Source: Streptomyces odontomachi | GTDB lineage: Bacteria > Actinomycetota > Actinomycetes > Streptomycetales > Streptomycetaceae | DNA: 64,000 nt | Reading direction: 5' to 3' | Assembly (NCBI RefSeq): GCF_024435355.1 | Contig: NZ_JAMJWG010000002.1 | Location: 722,373-786,372, forward strand | Shown: piece by piece, positions 7,486 to 15,922 of the stretch | Numbering within the stretch: position 1 is the stretch's first letter | How the letters are laid out: the number at the start of each line of letters is the position of its first letter | Program-made: the position numbers and the translations under genes | Notes under the pieces: generated by a model | The model's database searches: none | What the model saw: the letters and a program-made list of their open reading frames with translations, nothing else | What the model was told of the DNA's origin: nothing

Positions 7486-9528
7486 ATGACTCCACTGAAC
7501 CGCAGACGCTTCCTCCAGCTTGCCGGCGCCACCACCAGTGCGTCCGCCCTCACGACCAGCATCGCCCGCGCCGCGGGCATCCCGGCCCACCGCCGCGCCG
7601 GGTCGTTGCAGGACGTGGAGCACATCGTCGTGCTGACGCAGGAGAACCGCTCCTTCGACCACTACTTCGGCACGCTGCGCGGAGTACGCGGGTTCGGCGA
7701 CCCGCACCCCGTGACGCTGCCCGGCGGCAAGCCGGTGTGGTACCAGCCGGACGGCGCCAAGGACGTCCTGCCGTTCCGCCCCGCGGCCGACGACCTCGGC
7801 CTGAAGTTCATCCAGGATCTGGCGCACGGCTGGAGCGATACGCACGCGGCCTGGAACCAGGGCTGCTACGACCGGTGGGTGCCCGCGAAGACCGCCACCA
7901 CGATGGCGTACCTGACGCGCGACGACATACCGTTCCACCACGCGCTGGCCGACGCGTTCACCGTCTGCGACGCCTACCACTGCTCGCTCATGGGTTCCAC
8001 CGACCCGAACCGCTACTACCTGTGGACCGGCTACACCGGCAACGACGGCAAGGGCGGCGGCCCGGTGCTCGGCAACGACGAAGCCGGCTACTCCTGGACC
8101 ACGTACCCCGAACGCCTCGAACAGGCCGGCGTCTCCTGGAAGATCTACCAGGACGTGGGCGACGGCCTCGACGCCGCCGGCAGCTGGGGCTGGATCGACG
8201 ACGCCTACCGGGGCAACTACGGAGACAACTCCCTGCTCTACTTCGACCAGTACCGCACCGCGGCCCCCGGCACCCCGCTCTACGACAGGGCCCGCACCGG
8301 CACCGACGCGAAGAACGGCGACGGCCTCTTCGACGTGCTGAAGGCGGACGTACAGGCCGGAAGGCTGCCGCAGGTCTCCTGGATCGCGGCGCCCGAAGCC
8401 TTCAGCGAGCACCCCAACTGGCCCGCGAACTACGGTGCCTGGTACATCGCCCAGGTCCTCGACGCGCTCACCGCCGACCCCGACGTGTGGTCCCGGACGG
8501 CGCTGCTGATCACCTACGACGAGAACGACGGTTTCTTCGACCACGTCGTGCCGCCCCACCCGCCGTCGTCGTCCGCGCAGGGCGCCTCCGGCGTGGACGT
8601 CACCGGGGAGCTGTACGGCACGGAGGCGCCGCTGCCCTACGGCCTCGGGCCGCGGGTACCGATGCTGGTGGTGTCGCCGTGGAGCACCGGCGGCCGGGTC
8701 TGCTCGCAGGTCTTCGACCACACCTCGGTCATCCGCTTCATCGAGCAGCGCTTCGGGGTGGCCGAGCCGAACATCTCGCCCTGGCGGCGGGCGGTGTGCG
8801 GCGACCTGACGTCGGCGTTCGACTTCGCGGGCAGCGACACCGCGGTGCCCGCACTGCCGGACACCAGCGGCTACCGGCCTGCGGACCACGACCGGCACGA
8901 CGACTACGTGCCCACCCCGCCCGCTGACCCCGCACTGCCACGCCAGGAATCCGGCACCCGCCCCGCCCTGCCGCTCCCCTACGATCTGGCCGCCGACGCC
9001 ACCGTGTCCGGGCCCGGTGCGCTACGGGTGGACTTCGCGAGCCGCGGTGCCGCCGGTGCGGCCTTCCACGTCACATCGGCGGCGGAGCCCGACGCACCGC
9101 GCACGTACACCGTTGCGGCCGGTGGACAGCTCTCCGGCACCTTCGCGGCGGACCCTCGGGACGGCACGTACGACGTTTCGGTACACGGGCCGAACGGCTT
9201 CTGGCGGCAGTTCACCGGGGTCGCCACCGAGGCGGGCCCCGAGGTGCACGTACGACACAGGGCGCAGGGCACGCAGGTGGAGCTGGTACTCACCAACGAC
9301 GCCGGCCGGGCCGTGGAACTCACCGTCGACCAAGGCCACGGCGGTGTGCGGGCGGCCCGTCTCCGGGTGGCCGCCGGCAGACGCACCGTCCACACGGTGC
9401 CGACCACCGACGGCTGGTACGACCTGACGGTGACGTCGGCCGACGGCGGCGGCTTCGTACGGCGGCTCGCGGGGCACGTGGAGACGGGGCGGATCAGCAC
9501 CACGGACCCGGCGCTCGGCAGGTCCTGA
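7486..9528 (+). CDS. Tat-secreted phosphocholine-specific phospholipase C
   Basis: A 680-residue secreted phosphoesterase. Residues 1-31 are a Tat signal (N-R-R-R-F-L-Q-L-A-G) ending near A-R-A-A-G. The catalytic domain (about 40-460) starts with I-V-V-L-T-Q-E-N-R-S-F-D-H-Y-F-G-T-L-R-G-V, the metal/phosphate-binding signature of the non-haemolytic PLC/acid phosphatase family, and holds Y-D-E-N-D-G-F-F-D-H-V. Two C-terminal beta domains (about 500-670) match the layout of bacterial phospholipases C. It should release diacylglycerol and phosphocholine or related head groups outside the cell, giving phosphate. Such genes are usually controlled by phosphate (PhoP), but no convincing PhoP repeat was seen upstream. 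Confidence 0.9.
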   Translation: MTPLNRRRFLQLAGATTSASALTTSIARAAGIPAHRRAGSLQDVEHIVVLTQENRSFDHYFGTLRGVRGFGDPHPVTLPGGKPVWYQPDGAKDVLPFRPAADDLGLKFIQDLAHGWSDTHAAWNQGCYDRWVPAKTATTMAYLTRDDIPFHHALADAFTVCDAYHCSLMGSTDPNRYYLWTGYTGNDGKGGGPVLGNDEAGYSWTTYPERLEQAGVSWKIYQDVGDGLDAAGSWGWIDDAYRGNYGDNSLLYFDQYRTAAPGTPLYDRARTGTDAKNGDGLFDVLKADVQAGRLPQVSWIAAPEAFSEHPNWPANYGAWYIAQVLDALTADPDVWSRTALLITYDENDGFFDHVVPPHPPSSSAQGASGVDVTGELYGTEAPLPYGLGPRVPMLVVSPWSTGGRVCSQVFDHTSVIRFIEQRFGVAEPNISPWRRAVCGDLTSAFDFAGSDTAVPALPDTSGYRPADHDRHDDYVPTPPADPALPRQESGTRPALPLPYDLAADATVSGPGALRVDFASRGAAGAAFHVTSAAEPDAPRTYTVAAGGQLSGTFAADPRDGTYDVSVHGPNGFWRQFTGVATEAGPEVHVRHRAQGTQVELVLTNDAGRAVELTVDQGHGGVRAARLRVAAGRRTVHTVPTTDGWYDLTVTSADGGGFVRRLAGHVETGRISTTDPALGRS

Positions 9529-9548
9529 CCGGCCCCGGCCAGCCCTCG

Positions 9549-10169
9549 TCACTCGAACCGGGCCGGGTCGCCGGCCCCTCGACGTACGATCTCCGCCTCG
9601 CCGCCGGAGAAGTCGATGACCGTGGTCGGTTCGGTACCGCAGTCACCCGAGTCGAGCACGGCGTCCACCACGTGGTCGAGCCGCTCCTTGATCTCCCAGC
9701 CCTGGGTCAGCGGCTCGTCCTCGCCGGGCAGCAGCAGCGTGCTGGAGAGCAGCGGCTCACCGAGTTCGGCGAGCAGGGCCTGCGCCACGACATGGTCGGG
9801 GATCCGGACCCCGACCGTCTTCTTCTTCGGGTGCAGCAGCCGGCGCGGTACCTCCTTCGTCGCGGTCAGGATGAAGGTGTAACGGCCGGGCGTCGCCGCC
9901 TTGATGGCGCGGAACACATCGTTGTCCACGTGCACGAACTGCCCCAGTTGCGCGAAGTTCTGGCACACCAGGGTGAAGTGGTGACGGTCGTCGAGGTTGC
10001 GGATCGCCCGGATCCGGTCGATCCCGTCACGGCTGCCGAGCCGGGTGCCCAGCGCGAAGCACGAGTCCGTCGGATAGACGACGAGATCGCCGGAGTGCAA
10101 TCGGTCGACCACCGTGCTGAGGGTCCGCCGCTGGGGGTTCTCGGGGTGCACATCGAAATACTTCGCCAT
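9549..10169 (-). CDS. YciO/Sua5/YrdC family protein (L-threonylcarbamoyladenylate synthase-like)
   Basis: A 206-residue cytosolic protein with the YrdC fold. V-V-Y-P-T-D-S-C-F-A-L-G near residue 30 and the K-K-K-T-V-G-V-R-I-P-D-H segment near residue 120 are the nucleotide- and RNA-binding parts of the family. Sua5/YrdC proteins make threonylcarbamoyl-AMP for tRNA t6A. This shorter form with P-K-K-K-T-V-G is closer to YciO, whose exact role is less certain. It is convergent with the phospholipase gene, with only 20 bases between, and appears monocistronic. Confidence 0.8.
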   Translation of the reverse strand: MAKYFDVHPENPQRRTLSTVVDRLHSGDLVVYPTDSCFALGTRLGSRDGIDRIRAIRNLDDRHHFTLVCQNFAQLGQFVHVDNDVFRAIKAATPGRYTFILTATKEVPRRLLHPKKKTVGVRIPDHVVAQALLAELGEPLLSSTLLLPGEDEPLTQGWEIKERLDHVVDAVLDSGDCGTEPTTVIDFSGGEAEIVRRGAGDPARFE

Positions 10170-10332
10170 CCGCCGAGCCTATGGGATGCCGGCAGCGCGC
10201 TCCGCGGGCCCGGAGCGCCGGTGGGTCCTGCGGAATCCGATGGTGCGCCCGGTGCCGGCGTCCGGGACCTACGCGCCACCACCCGGTGACGACCCGTTTG
10301 CGGGATCGCGTTCGATGTGACGCGAGACACGT

Positions 10333-10396
10333 ACGAAACCGTTTCGTTTCGATAGTGCGCGGGGCTTAGGCTCTTGACTGTACGAAACCGTTTCGT
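10333..10396 (+). promoter_or_regulatory. Twin identical operators (ACGAAAC-C-GTTTCGT) upstream of the TetR gene
   Basis: A 15-base palindrome with perfect 7-bp arms occurs twice, at 10333-10347 and 10382-10396, centre to centre 49 bp, both preceded by GT or T. Between them lies a possible -10 (TAGGCT, 10366-10371). This layout fits autorepression by the TetR protein encoded at 10424 and co-control of the MMPL exporter downstream. Confidence 0.75.
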
Positions 10397-10423
10397 TCGG
10401 AGTGGGATGCGAAGTGGGAGTGG

Positions 10424-11020
10424 ATGAGCATGGCCGAAGCCACGCCGGTGCGCCGCAGCCGGATCACGCCCGAGCGCGAGGCCGAGCTCTACGCGGCCGT
10501 GCTCGACCTGCTCCGCGAGGTCGGCTACGACGCCCTGACGATGGACGCCGTGGCATCCCGCACCCGATCCAGCAAGGCCACCCTCTACCGCCAGTGGGGG
10601 AGCAAGGCGGAGCTGGTCGTCAAGGCACTCAGGCACCAGAAGCCGGTGAACATCGGCGAGATCGACACCGGCACCCTGCGGGGCGACCTCCACGAGTTGG
10701 CGACACGTGAGGACGACTGCCGGATGGAGCAGGACACCTCGCTGATGCGCGGCCTGGCCATGGCGGTGCACGAGAACGCCGATCTCCTGCGTGCCCTTCG
10801 CGAGCTGCTGTTCGAGCCGGAGATGACCGGCTTCGAGCGCATGCTCCAGCGGGCCGTGGCGCGGGGCGAGATCCGCCCGGACAATCCCGCGGTGGAGTAC
10901 GTCCCGCACATGCTGGTCGGCGCCCTCGTCGTCCGGGGGCTGATCGACGACCAGCCGCCGACGCAGGCCTTTCTCACCTCGTACATGGACGCCGTGGTCC
11001 TCCCCGCGCTCCGCGCCTGA
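10424..11020 (+). CDS. TetR/AcrR family transcriptional regulator
   Basis: A 198-residue repressor. The N-terminal helix-turn-helix (about residues 20-65) has the family pattern L-T-M-D-A-V-A-S-R-T-R-S-S-K-A-T-L-Y-R-Q-W-G-S-K-A-E-L, and the rest is a ligand-binding helical domain. The gene stands 137 bases before an MMPL transporter on the same strand, the usual TetR-exporter arrangement, and has two perfect palindromes in its own promoter. The inducer is unknown; a lipid-like compound or drug carried by the exporter is the natural guess. ATG codons at 10424 and 10430 are both possible. Confidence 0.9.
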   Translation: MSMAEATPVRRSRITPEREAELYAAVLDLLREVGYDALTMDAVASRTRSSKATLYRQWGSKAELVVKALRHQKPVNIGEIDTGTLRGDLHELATREDDCRMEQDTSLMRGLAMAVHENADLLRALRELLFEPEMTGFERMLQRAVARGEIRPDNPAVEYVPHMLVGALVVRGLIDDQPPTQAFLTSYMDAVVLPALRA

Positions 11021-11157
11021 CACCCGGGGTCCCGCACCCCCTGCTGCACACGCCCCGGCTCCCCCGCCGCCCTCGAGGCGCGGGAGGGCCCCATCGTCGC
11101 CGGGTCGATGACCCCTGCCCTTCAAGACTCCATGACCTGACCCAGGAGCAGTTCCTC

Positions 11158-14040
11158 GTGGCCACATTCCTCTCCAGACTCGGCCGGTTCGCCTTCCGGC
11201 GGCGGCACCTGGTCACCCTGATCTGGGTCGCGCTGCTGACCCTCGCGGGCGTGGGCGCCGCACAGGCGCCAGCGGCGGGCTCCACCTCCTTCTCCATCCC
11301 GGGCACCGAGGCCCAGAAGGCCTTCGACCTCCTGGAGAATCGTTTCCCCGGCGCCAGCGCCGACGGAGCCACCGCGCGTGTCGTCTTCAAGGCGCCCGAC
11401 GGCGACAAGATCACCTCCGCCGGCAACAAGGCCGTCGTCAAGGAGACCGTCAAGGAGCTCGGCACCGGCTCCGAGGTCGCCTCCGTGGCCGATCCCTACC
11501 AGGGCAAGGCCGTCAGCAAGGACCGCACGACCGCCTACGCGCAGGTGTCGTACAAGGTCTCCGGCATGGAGCTGGAGGACTCCTCGCGAGACGCGCTCAA
11601 GGACACCGCGCAGCAGGCGCGGGAGTCGGGACTGACCGTCGAGATCGGCGGTGACGCGCTCCAGGCGGTTCCCGAGACGGGCGCCACCGAGGTCATCGGC
11701 ATAGGCGTCGCCGCGGTCGTACTGGTGATCACCTTCGGATCGCTGATCGCCGCAGGGCTGCCGCTGCTCACCGCACTGATCGGCGTCGGTATCGGCATAT
11801 CCACGATCACGGCGCTCGCGAACACCCTCGAACTGGGCTCCACCACCTCCACCCTGGCGATGATGATCGGCCTCGCGGTCGGCATCGACTACGCCCTCTT
11901 CATCGTCTCCCGCTACCGCGCCGAGCTCGCCGAGGGCCGGGAACGCGAGGAGGCGGCGGGACGGGCCGTCGGCACGGCGGGTTCCGCGGTGGTCTTCGCC
12001 GGCCTCACCGTCGTGATCGCGCTGGTGGGCCTGGCCGTGGTCAACATCCCGATGCTCACCAAGATGGGCGTTGCCGCCGCCGGCACCGTCGTCGTCGCGG
12101 TCCTCATCGCGCTCACCCTGATTCCCGCGCTGCTGGGATACGTGGGCAGGAAGGTGCAGCCCGCCGGCCAGAAGAGCAGGCTGCTGGGCGGTGGACGCAA
12201 GGACGCCGAGGGCCCGGCGGGGCACGCGTCGCAAAAGCCGAACATGGGAACCCGCTGGGCGCGCTTCGTCGTCCGCCGTCCCCTCGCCGTGCTGCTGCTC
12301 GGCGTCGTGGGCCTGGGCGCGGCCGCGGTTCCGGCCACCTCGCTCGAGCTCGGACTGCCCGACGACGGTTCGCAGCCGACCAGCACCACCCAGCGCAAGG
12401 CCTACGACCTGCTCTCCGAGGGATTCGGGCCCGGCTTCAACGGGCCGCTGATGGTCGTCGTCGACGCCGGGTCCAGCAACGCCCCGAAGTCCGCTGTCAA
12501 GGACGTCACCCGCACCGTCAAGGGCCTCGACGACGTGGCCGCGGTGGCCCCCGCGACCTTCAACAAGGCCGGCGACACCGCGATGATCACCGTGGTCCCG
12601 GACTCCAAGCCGTCCTCGGCCGAGACCGAGGATCTCGTGCACGCCATCCGTGCAGCGGGCGGCGGCATCGAGGCGGACACCGATGCGAAGGTGCTGGTCA
12701 CCGGCTCCACCGCGATGAACATCGATGTCTCGCAGCGGCTCAACGACGCGCTGCTGCCGTATCTCGGGCTGGTCGTCGGCCTGGCGTTCCTGCTGCTGAT
12801 CGTCGTGTTCCGTTCGATCCTGGTGCCGCTCAAGGCCGCGCTCGGCTTCCTGCTCTCCGTGCTCGCCGCGCTCGGCGCCGTCGTCGCGGTCTTCCAGTGG
12901 GGCTGGCTCGCCGATCTGATGGGCGTCGAGCAGACCGGTCCCGTGATGTCGATGATGCCGATCTTCATGGTGGGCGTCGTCTTCGGCCTGGCGATGGACT
13001 ACGAGGTCTTCCTGGTGACGCGTATGCGAGAGGCGTATGTGCACGGGGAGCAGCCCCGGGAGGCGATCGTCACCGGATTCCGGCACGGGGCCCGGGTGGT
13101 CACGGCCGCCGCCGTCATCATGATCGCGGTGTTCTCGGGCTTCATCGGCTCCAGCGAGTCGATGGTCAAGATGATCGGCTTCGGTCTCGCCATCGCCGTC
13201 TTCTTCGACGCCTTCATCGTGCGGATGGCCATCGTCCCCGCGGTCCTGACGCTGCTCGGCAAGGCCGCCTGGTGGCTGCCCAGGTGGCTCGGCCGAGCCC
13301 TACCGAACGTCGACGTCGAGGGCGAGGGGCTGCGCGCCACCCACGACTCCCACGACACCCACGACACCCGGAAGGCTCCCCTTCCCGAGCCGGTCGGGCC
13401 GGGCTTCCCGGCCGGTGGTGAGACCGTGCCCGTGACCGTGGATCCACGCGGGCCCGTGGCCGCGGGGGTGGCCGCGGCAGCCGGTTCCGATCGGGAGCTG
13501 TACCTGCCGGACGGCTGGGGTGTGCGCGGCACCGTCCGCACTCCGGGCGGTGCGGCCGTGGCAGGCGCCGCGGTGACGCTGATCTCGCCGGACGGACAGC
13601 AGCTGGGCCGCTGCGTGGCGCACGCCGACGGCTTGTACGCGGTGGACGCCCCCGGGCCCGGCAGCTACTTGGTGATCGCGGCGGCCGAGGGGCACCAACC
13701 GTACGCGTCCATGATCGCCGTGGGCGACGAGGCACCGCACCACGACATCGTGCTCGGCGGGGCGAACGGCCCGGCGGACGCCTCGGTTGGGGGCACCGTG
13801 CGTGCGGGCGCGGACATCGGCGGCCGGCCGCTGCCGGACGCGCGGGTCACGCTGCTGGACACGGCAGGCCGTGTGATCGCCACCGCCACCACCGGCGAGG
13901 ACGGCGCCTACGCCTTCACCGATCTGGTCGCCGGTGAGTACTCGATCATCGCCAGCGGCTACCCGCCGGTCGCGAGCGCGCTACAGGTCGAGGGCGCCAC
14001 GGCGGGCTTCGACATCCGCCTGCACCACTCGGACGGGTAG
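11158..14040 (+). CDS. MMPL family (RND-type) transporter with C-terminal carboxypeptidase-regulatory-like repeats
   Basis: A 960-residue membrane protein starting at GTG after AGGAGC. Two MMPL blocks (about 1-340 and 370-720) each have one membrane helix, an extracytoplasmic domain and a bundle of about five helices, including the proton-relay-like G-L-A-V-G-I-D-Y-A-L-F-I and G-L-A-M-D-Y-E-V-F-L segments. After the last helix there is a linker and then two beta-sandwich repeats of carboxypeptidase-regulatory/Cna-B type (about 783-855 and 870-958, each with G-x-V-R and D-G-x-Y-x-x-x-x-x-x-x-G-x-Y). The added repeats are absent from many MMPL proteins. It probably exports a lipid or drug and is controlled by the TetR gene upstream. 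Confidence 0.88.
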   Translation: MATFLSRLGRFAFRRRHLVTLIWVALLTLAGVGAAQAPAAGSTSFSIPGTEAQKAFDLLENRFPGASADGATARVVFKAPDGDKITSAGNKAVVKETVKELGTGSEVASVADPYQGKAVSKDRTTAYAQVSYKVSGMELEDSSRDALKDTAQQARESGLTVEIGGDALQAVPETGATEVIGIGVAAVVLVITFGSLIAAGLPLLTALIGVGIGISTITALANTLELGSTTSTLAMMIGLAVGIDYALFIVSRYRAELAEGREREEAAGRAVGTAGSAVVFAGLTVVIALVGLAVVNIPMLTKMGVAAAGTVVVAVLIALTLIPALLGYVGRKVQPAGQKSRLLGGGRKDAEGPAGHASQKPNMGTRWARFVVRRPLAVLLLGVVGLGAAAVPATSLELGLPDDGSQPTSTTQRKAYDLLSEGFGPGFNGPLMVVVDAGSSNAPKSAVKDVTRTVKGLDDVAAVAPATFNKAGDTAMITVVPDSKPSSAETEDLVHAIRAAGGGIEADTDAKVLVTGSTAMNIDVSQRLNDALLPYLGLVVGLAFLLLIVVFRSILVPLKAALGFLLSVLAALGAVVAVFQWGWLADLMGVEQTGPVMSMMPIFMVGVVFGLAMDYEVFLVTRMREAYVHGEQPREAIVTGFRHGARVVTAAAVIMIAVFSGFIGSSESMVKMIGFGLAIAVFFDAFIVRMAIVPAVLTLLGKAAWWLPRWLGRALPNVDVEGEGLRATHDSHDTHDTRKAPLPEPVGPGFPAGGETVPVTVDPRGPVAAGVAAAAGSDRELYLPDGWGVRGTVRTPGGAAVAGAAVTLISPDGQQLGRCVAHADGLYAVDAPGPGSYLVIAAAEGHQPYASMIAVGDEAPHHDIVLGGANGPADASVGGTVRAGADIGGRPLPDARVTLLDTAGRVIATATTGEDGAYAFTDLVAGEYSIIASGYPPVASALQVEGATAGFDIRLHHSDG

Positions 14041-14554
14041 TCCGTCCGACAAGCCGCCTGCCCGACGAGTACTCCATCCGACCAGTACTCCGTCAGGCCG
14101 TTCGACGACTGGTCCGTCCGCGCACCTGCGGACACACGGTCGCCGGGTCCTCCCCTCGGTGCCTTCGACAAGGGCACCTGGGAAGTAACCCCCAGGGTAG
14201 GGCGGGCCTGGGTGCGCCGCCCGTGGGGACGGGACAGGCGCAGGAGAGAGGGTCCGGCGGCAGCACGAGCGGAGCTGCCGCCGGGCCGTCTGGTCGTCCC
14301 CGGCACGTGCCCCGGTACATGCCCCGGTGCATGCCCTGCACGTGCCCCGGTAGAAACGCCGGTGCTCGTGGGGCGCCCGGTGAGTCGTTCTCGGCGGCCC
14401 GAGCGCACGCCGAGGCCGGCACCTTCTGCACGCAGGCGATCGGTGCGATCGAGAAGAGCTCGTGGCAATGGGCCTCCCCGGCGAGCGGCAGGACGGACCG
14501 GTCCATCACGGCAGGGCCCTCTTCGGCCGTGCTGTAACGGACGTACCGACGCCT
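14041..14554. other. Intergenic region with short tandem repeats
   Basis: About 510 bases between convergent genes. 14059-14120 has several AGTACTCC and CCGTCCG copies. 14300-14352 has a four-copy degenerate 12-base tandem repeat built on C-A-T-G-C-C-C-C-G-G-T. No credible gene is present. Terminators for both flanking genes are expected here but no single dominant hairpin was identified. Confidence 0.45.
14300..14352. repeat. Degenerate 12-bp tandem repeat, about four copies
   Basis: Successive units read G-C-A-C-G-T-G-C-C-C-C-G-G-T, A-C-A-T-G-C-C-C-C-G-G-T, G-C-A-T-G-C-C-C and C-A-C-G-T-G-C-C-C-C-G-G. The units contain small palindromes (GCACGTGC, GCATGC). Its function is unknown. Confidence 0.6.
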
Positions 14555-15562
14555 CTACCGGGGCGGCGCCGTCGAGGCGCGTACCACGAGTTCGGTGGCG
14601 AGTTCGATGTGGTGGGACTCGAGTTTCTCGCCGTTGGCCACGCGCAGGGCGGTACGCAGGGCGGCACCGCCCATCTCCCGTAGTGGCTGGCGCACGGTGG
14701 TCAGTGGTGGTGAGGCCATCCGGGCGAGGTTCGTGTCGTCGAAGCCGACCACGCTCAGGTCTTCGGGGACGCGCAGGCCCCGGGCGCGGGCGGTTTCGAC
14801 GACGCCGAGGGCGATCTCGTCGTTGCCCGCGAAGATCGCCGTCGGTGGCGCTTCCAGGTCCAGCAGCGCCGCGGCGCCGAGCAGGCCGGCCCCGTACGTG
14901 AAGTCTCCGGGCTGGACGTACGCATCGGGTACCGGCGCTCCTTCTGCCTCCATGGCGGCGCGGTAGCCGTGCACGCGTGCCTGGTTGCACACGGCCATGG
15001 TCGGTCCGCCGAGATAGGCGACGCGGCGGTGACCGAGGGAGAGCAGGTGCCGGGTCGCGGCCAGGCCGCCGGCGAAGTTGGTCGCCCCGACGCTGTTGAC
15101 CCGGCTGTCCGGCAGGTGCAGCGGGTCCAGCACGACCAGCGGCAGCCCGGCCCGGGCCAGCTCGTCCAGGTGCGCGGCGGTGTACACGCCGGTGATCGCG
15201 ATGAGGGCGCGGCGTCCGGCCGAGACCAGGTCCCGGGTCCAGTGCGGGGCACGGGAGGCCCTGCCGATCACCACCGAGGCCCCCAGCTCGGCGGCGGAGT
15301 CGATGATGCCTTCCAGGGCCTCGGCCACGTACGACTTGAGGTCCCCCCTGAACTGCACCTCGATGGTCGGGCTCTGCGCGGCCTCGGTGTGGCGGAACAC
15401 GGGCGCGAGGTAGTCGTGCTGATGCAGCAGTTCCTGCACCCTGGCGCGGGTCCGCGGTGCCACGCCACCGCGGTCGTTGACCACTTTGGACACGGTGGCG
15501 ACGGAGACCCCCGCCGCTCGGGCGATCGTCGCCAAAGTGGTGCGCCTGGCGTTCGGTGGCAT
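14555..15562 (-). CDS. LacI family transcriptional regulator
   Basis: A 335-residue sugar-responsive repressor. The N-terminal helix-turn-helix T-L-A-T-I-A-R-A-A-G-V-S-V-A-T-V-S-K-V-V-N (about residues 8-28) is classical LacI, followed by the hinge and a periplasmic-binding-protein-like ligand domain. The ATG at 15562 is chosen because it starts right at the HTH and follows GGAAGGAA; the longer frame upstream lacks homology. It is divergent from a CUT1 sugar transporter, and both promoters carry near-identical 16-base operators, so it should repress itself and the transporter until the imported sugar or its product binds. Confidence 0.9.
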   Translation of the reverse strand: MPPNARRTTLATIARAAGVSVATVSKVVNDRGGVAPRTRARVQELLHQHDYLAPVFRHTEAAQSPTIEVQFRGDLKSYVAEALEGIIDSAAELGASVVIGRASRAPHWTRDLVSAGRRALIAITGVYTAAHLDELARAGLPLVVLDPLHLPDSRVNSVGATNFAGGLAATRHLLSLGHRRVAYLGGPTMAVCNQARVHGYRAAMEAEGAPVPDAYVQPGDFTYGAGLLGAAALLDLEAPPTAIFAGNDEIALGVVETARARGLRVPEDLSVVGFDDTNLARMASPPLTTVRQPLREMGGAALRTALRVANGEKLESHHIELATELVVRASTAPPR

Positions 15563-15704
15563 CGGTTCCTTCCAGCTGTACGTCCACTGGTGTGGGGAGC
15601 CGCTCCGGGCCTGCCCCAGCGGAGCGTTCGGGCTCCGCGAACGCATCCCTCAAGGCGCCACGCGCACACTCTCGGCCAGGGGCATCGCCCCGATCCGGGC
15701 AATG

Positions 15705-15720
15705 TTTCGAAACGTTTTCA
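15705..15720. promoter_or_regulatory. LacI-type operator, copy 1 (TTTCGAAACGTTTTCA)
   Basis: It differs from copy 2 (15861-15876) at a single base out of 16. The core GAAAcGTTTtC is an imperfect palindrome as bound by LacI-family repressors. It lies 143 bases upstream of the LacI start. Confidence 0.7.
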
Positions 15721-15860
15721 AGCTCAGCCGGGGCTACTCGAGAGTCGTGCCAGCCTGATACTACGCAGCTGACTGTTTCTCCGACAACGTGCGTGCACAC
15801 ACCTTGACAGTCATGGGCGCGAAATCTAACTTGCATTCACAAGCTGAACACAAGGCTGGA

Positions 15861-15876
15861 TTTCGAAAAGTTTTCA
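15861..15876. promoter_or_regulatory. LacI-type operator, copy 2 (TTTCGAAAAGTTTTCA)
   Basis: It lies 47 bases upstream of the solute-binding protein start, a position where a repressor would block the transporter promoter. It is nearly identical to copy 1 at 15705-15720. Confidence 0.7.
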
Positions 15877-15922
15877 TAACGACTCACGAGAAGCCGGCGG
15901 CTCTCGAGTGCGGAGAACGAAC

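Larger units (their letters stand above)
15563..15922. other. Divergent control region of the LacI gene and sugar ABC transporter
   Basis: A 360-base region containing both promoters and the two LacI-type operators at 15705-15720 and 15861-15876. The stretch 15750-15890 is relatively AT-rich. No small gene is supported. Confidence 0.6.

Noticed and set aside
7066..8898. Long minus-strand open frame extending the deacetylase upstream through the phospholipase gene
   Set aside because: It is antisense to a clear phospholipase C, lacks homology, and a perfect AGGAGG marks the true start at 7065.
13959..15836. Minus-strand open frame of 625 codons
   Set aside because: Runs out of frame across the LacI gene and intergenic repeats; Arg/Pro/Gly-rich shadow.
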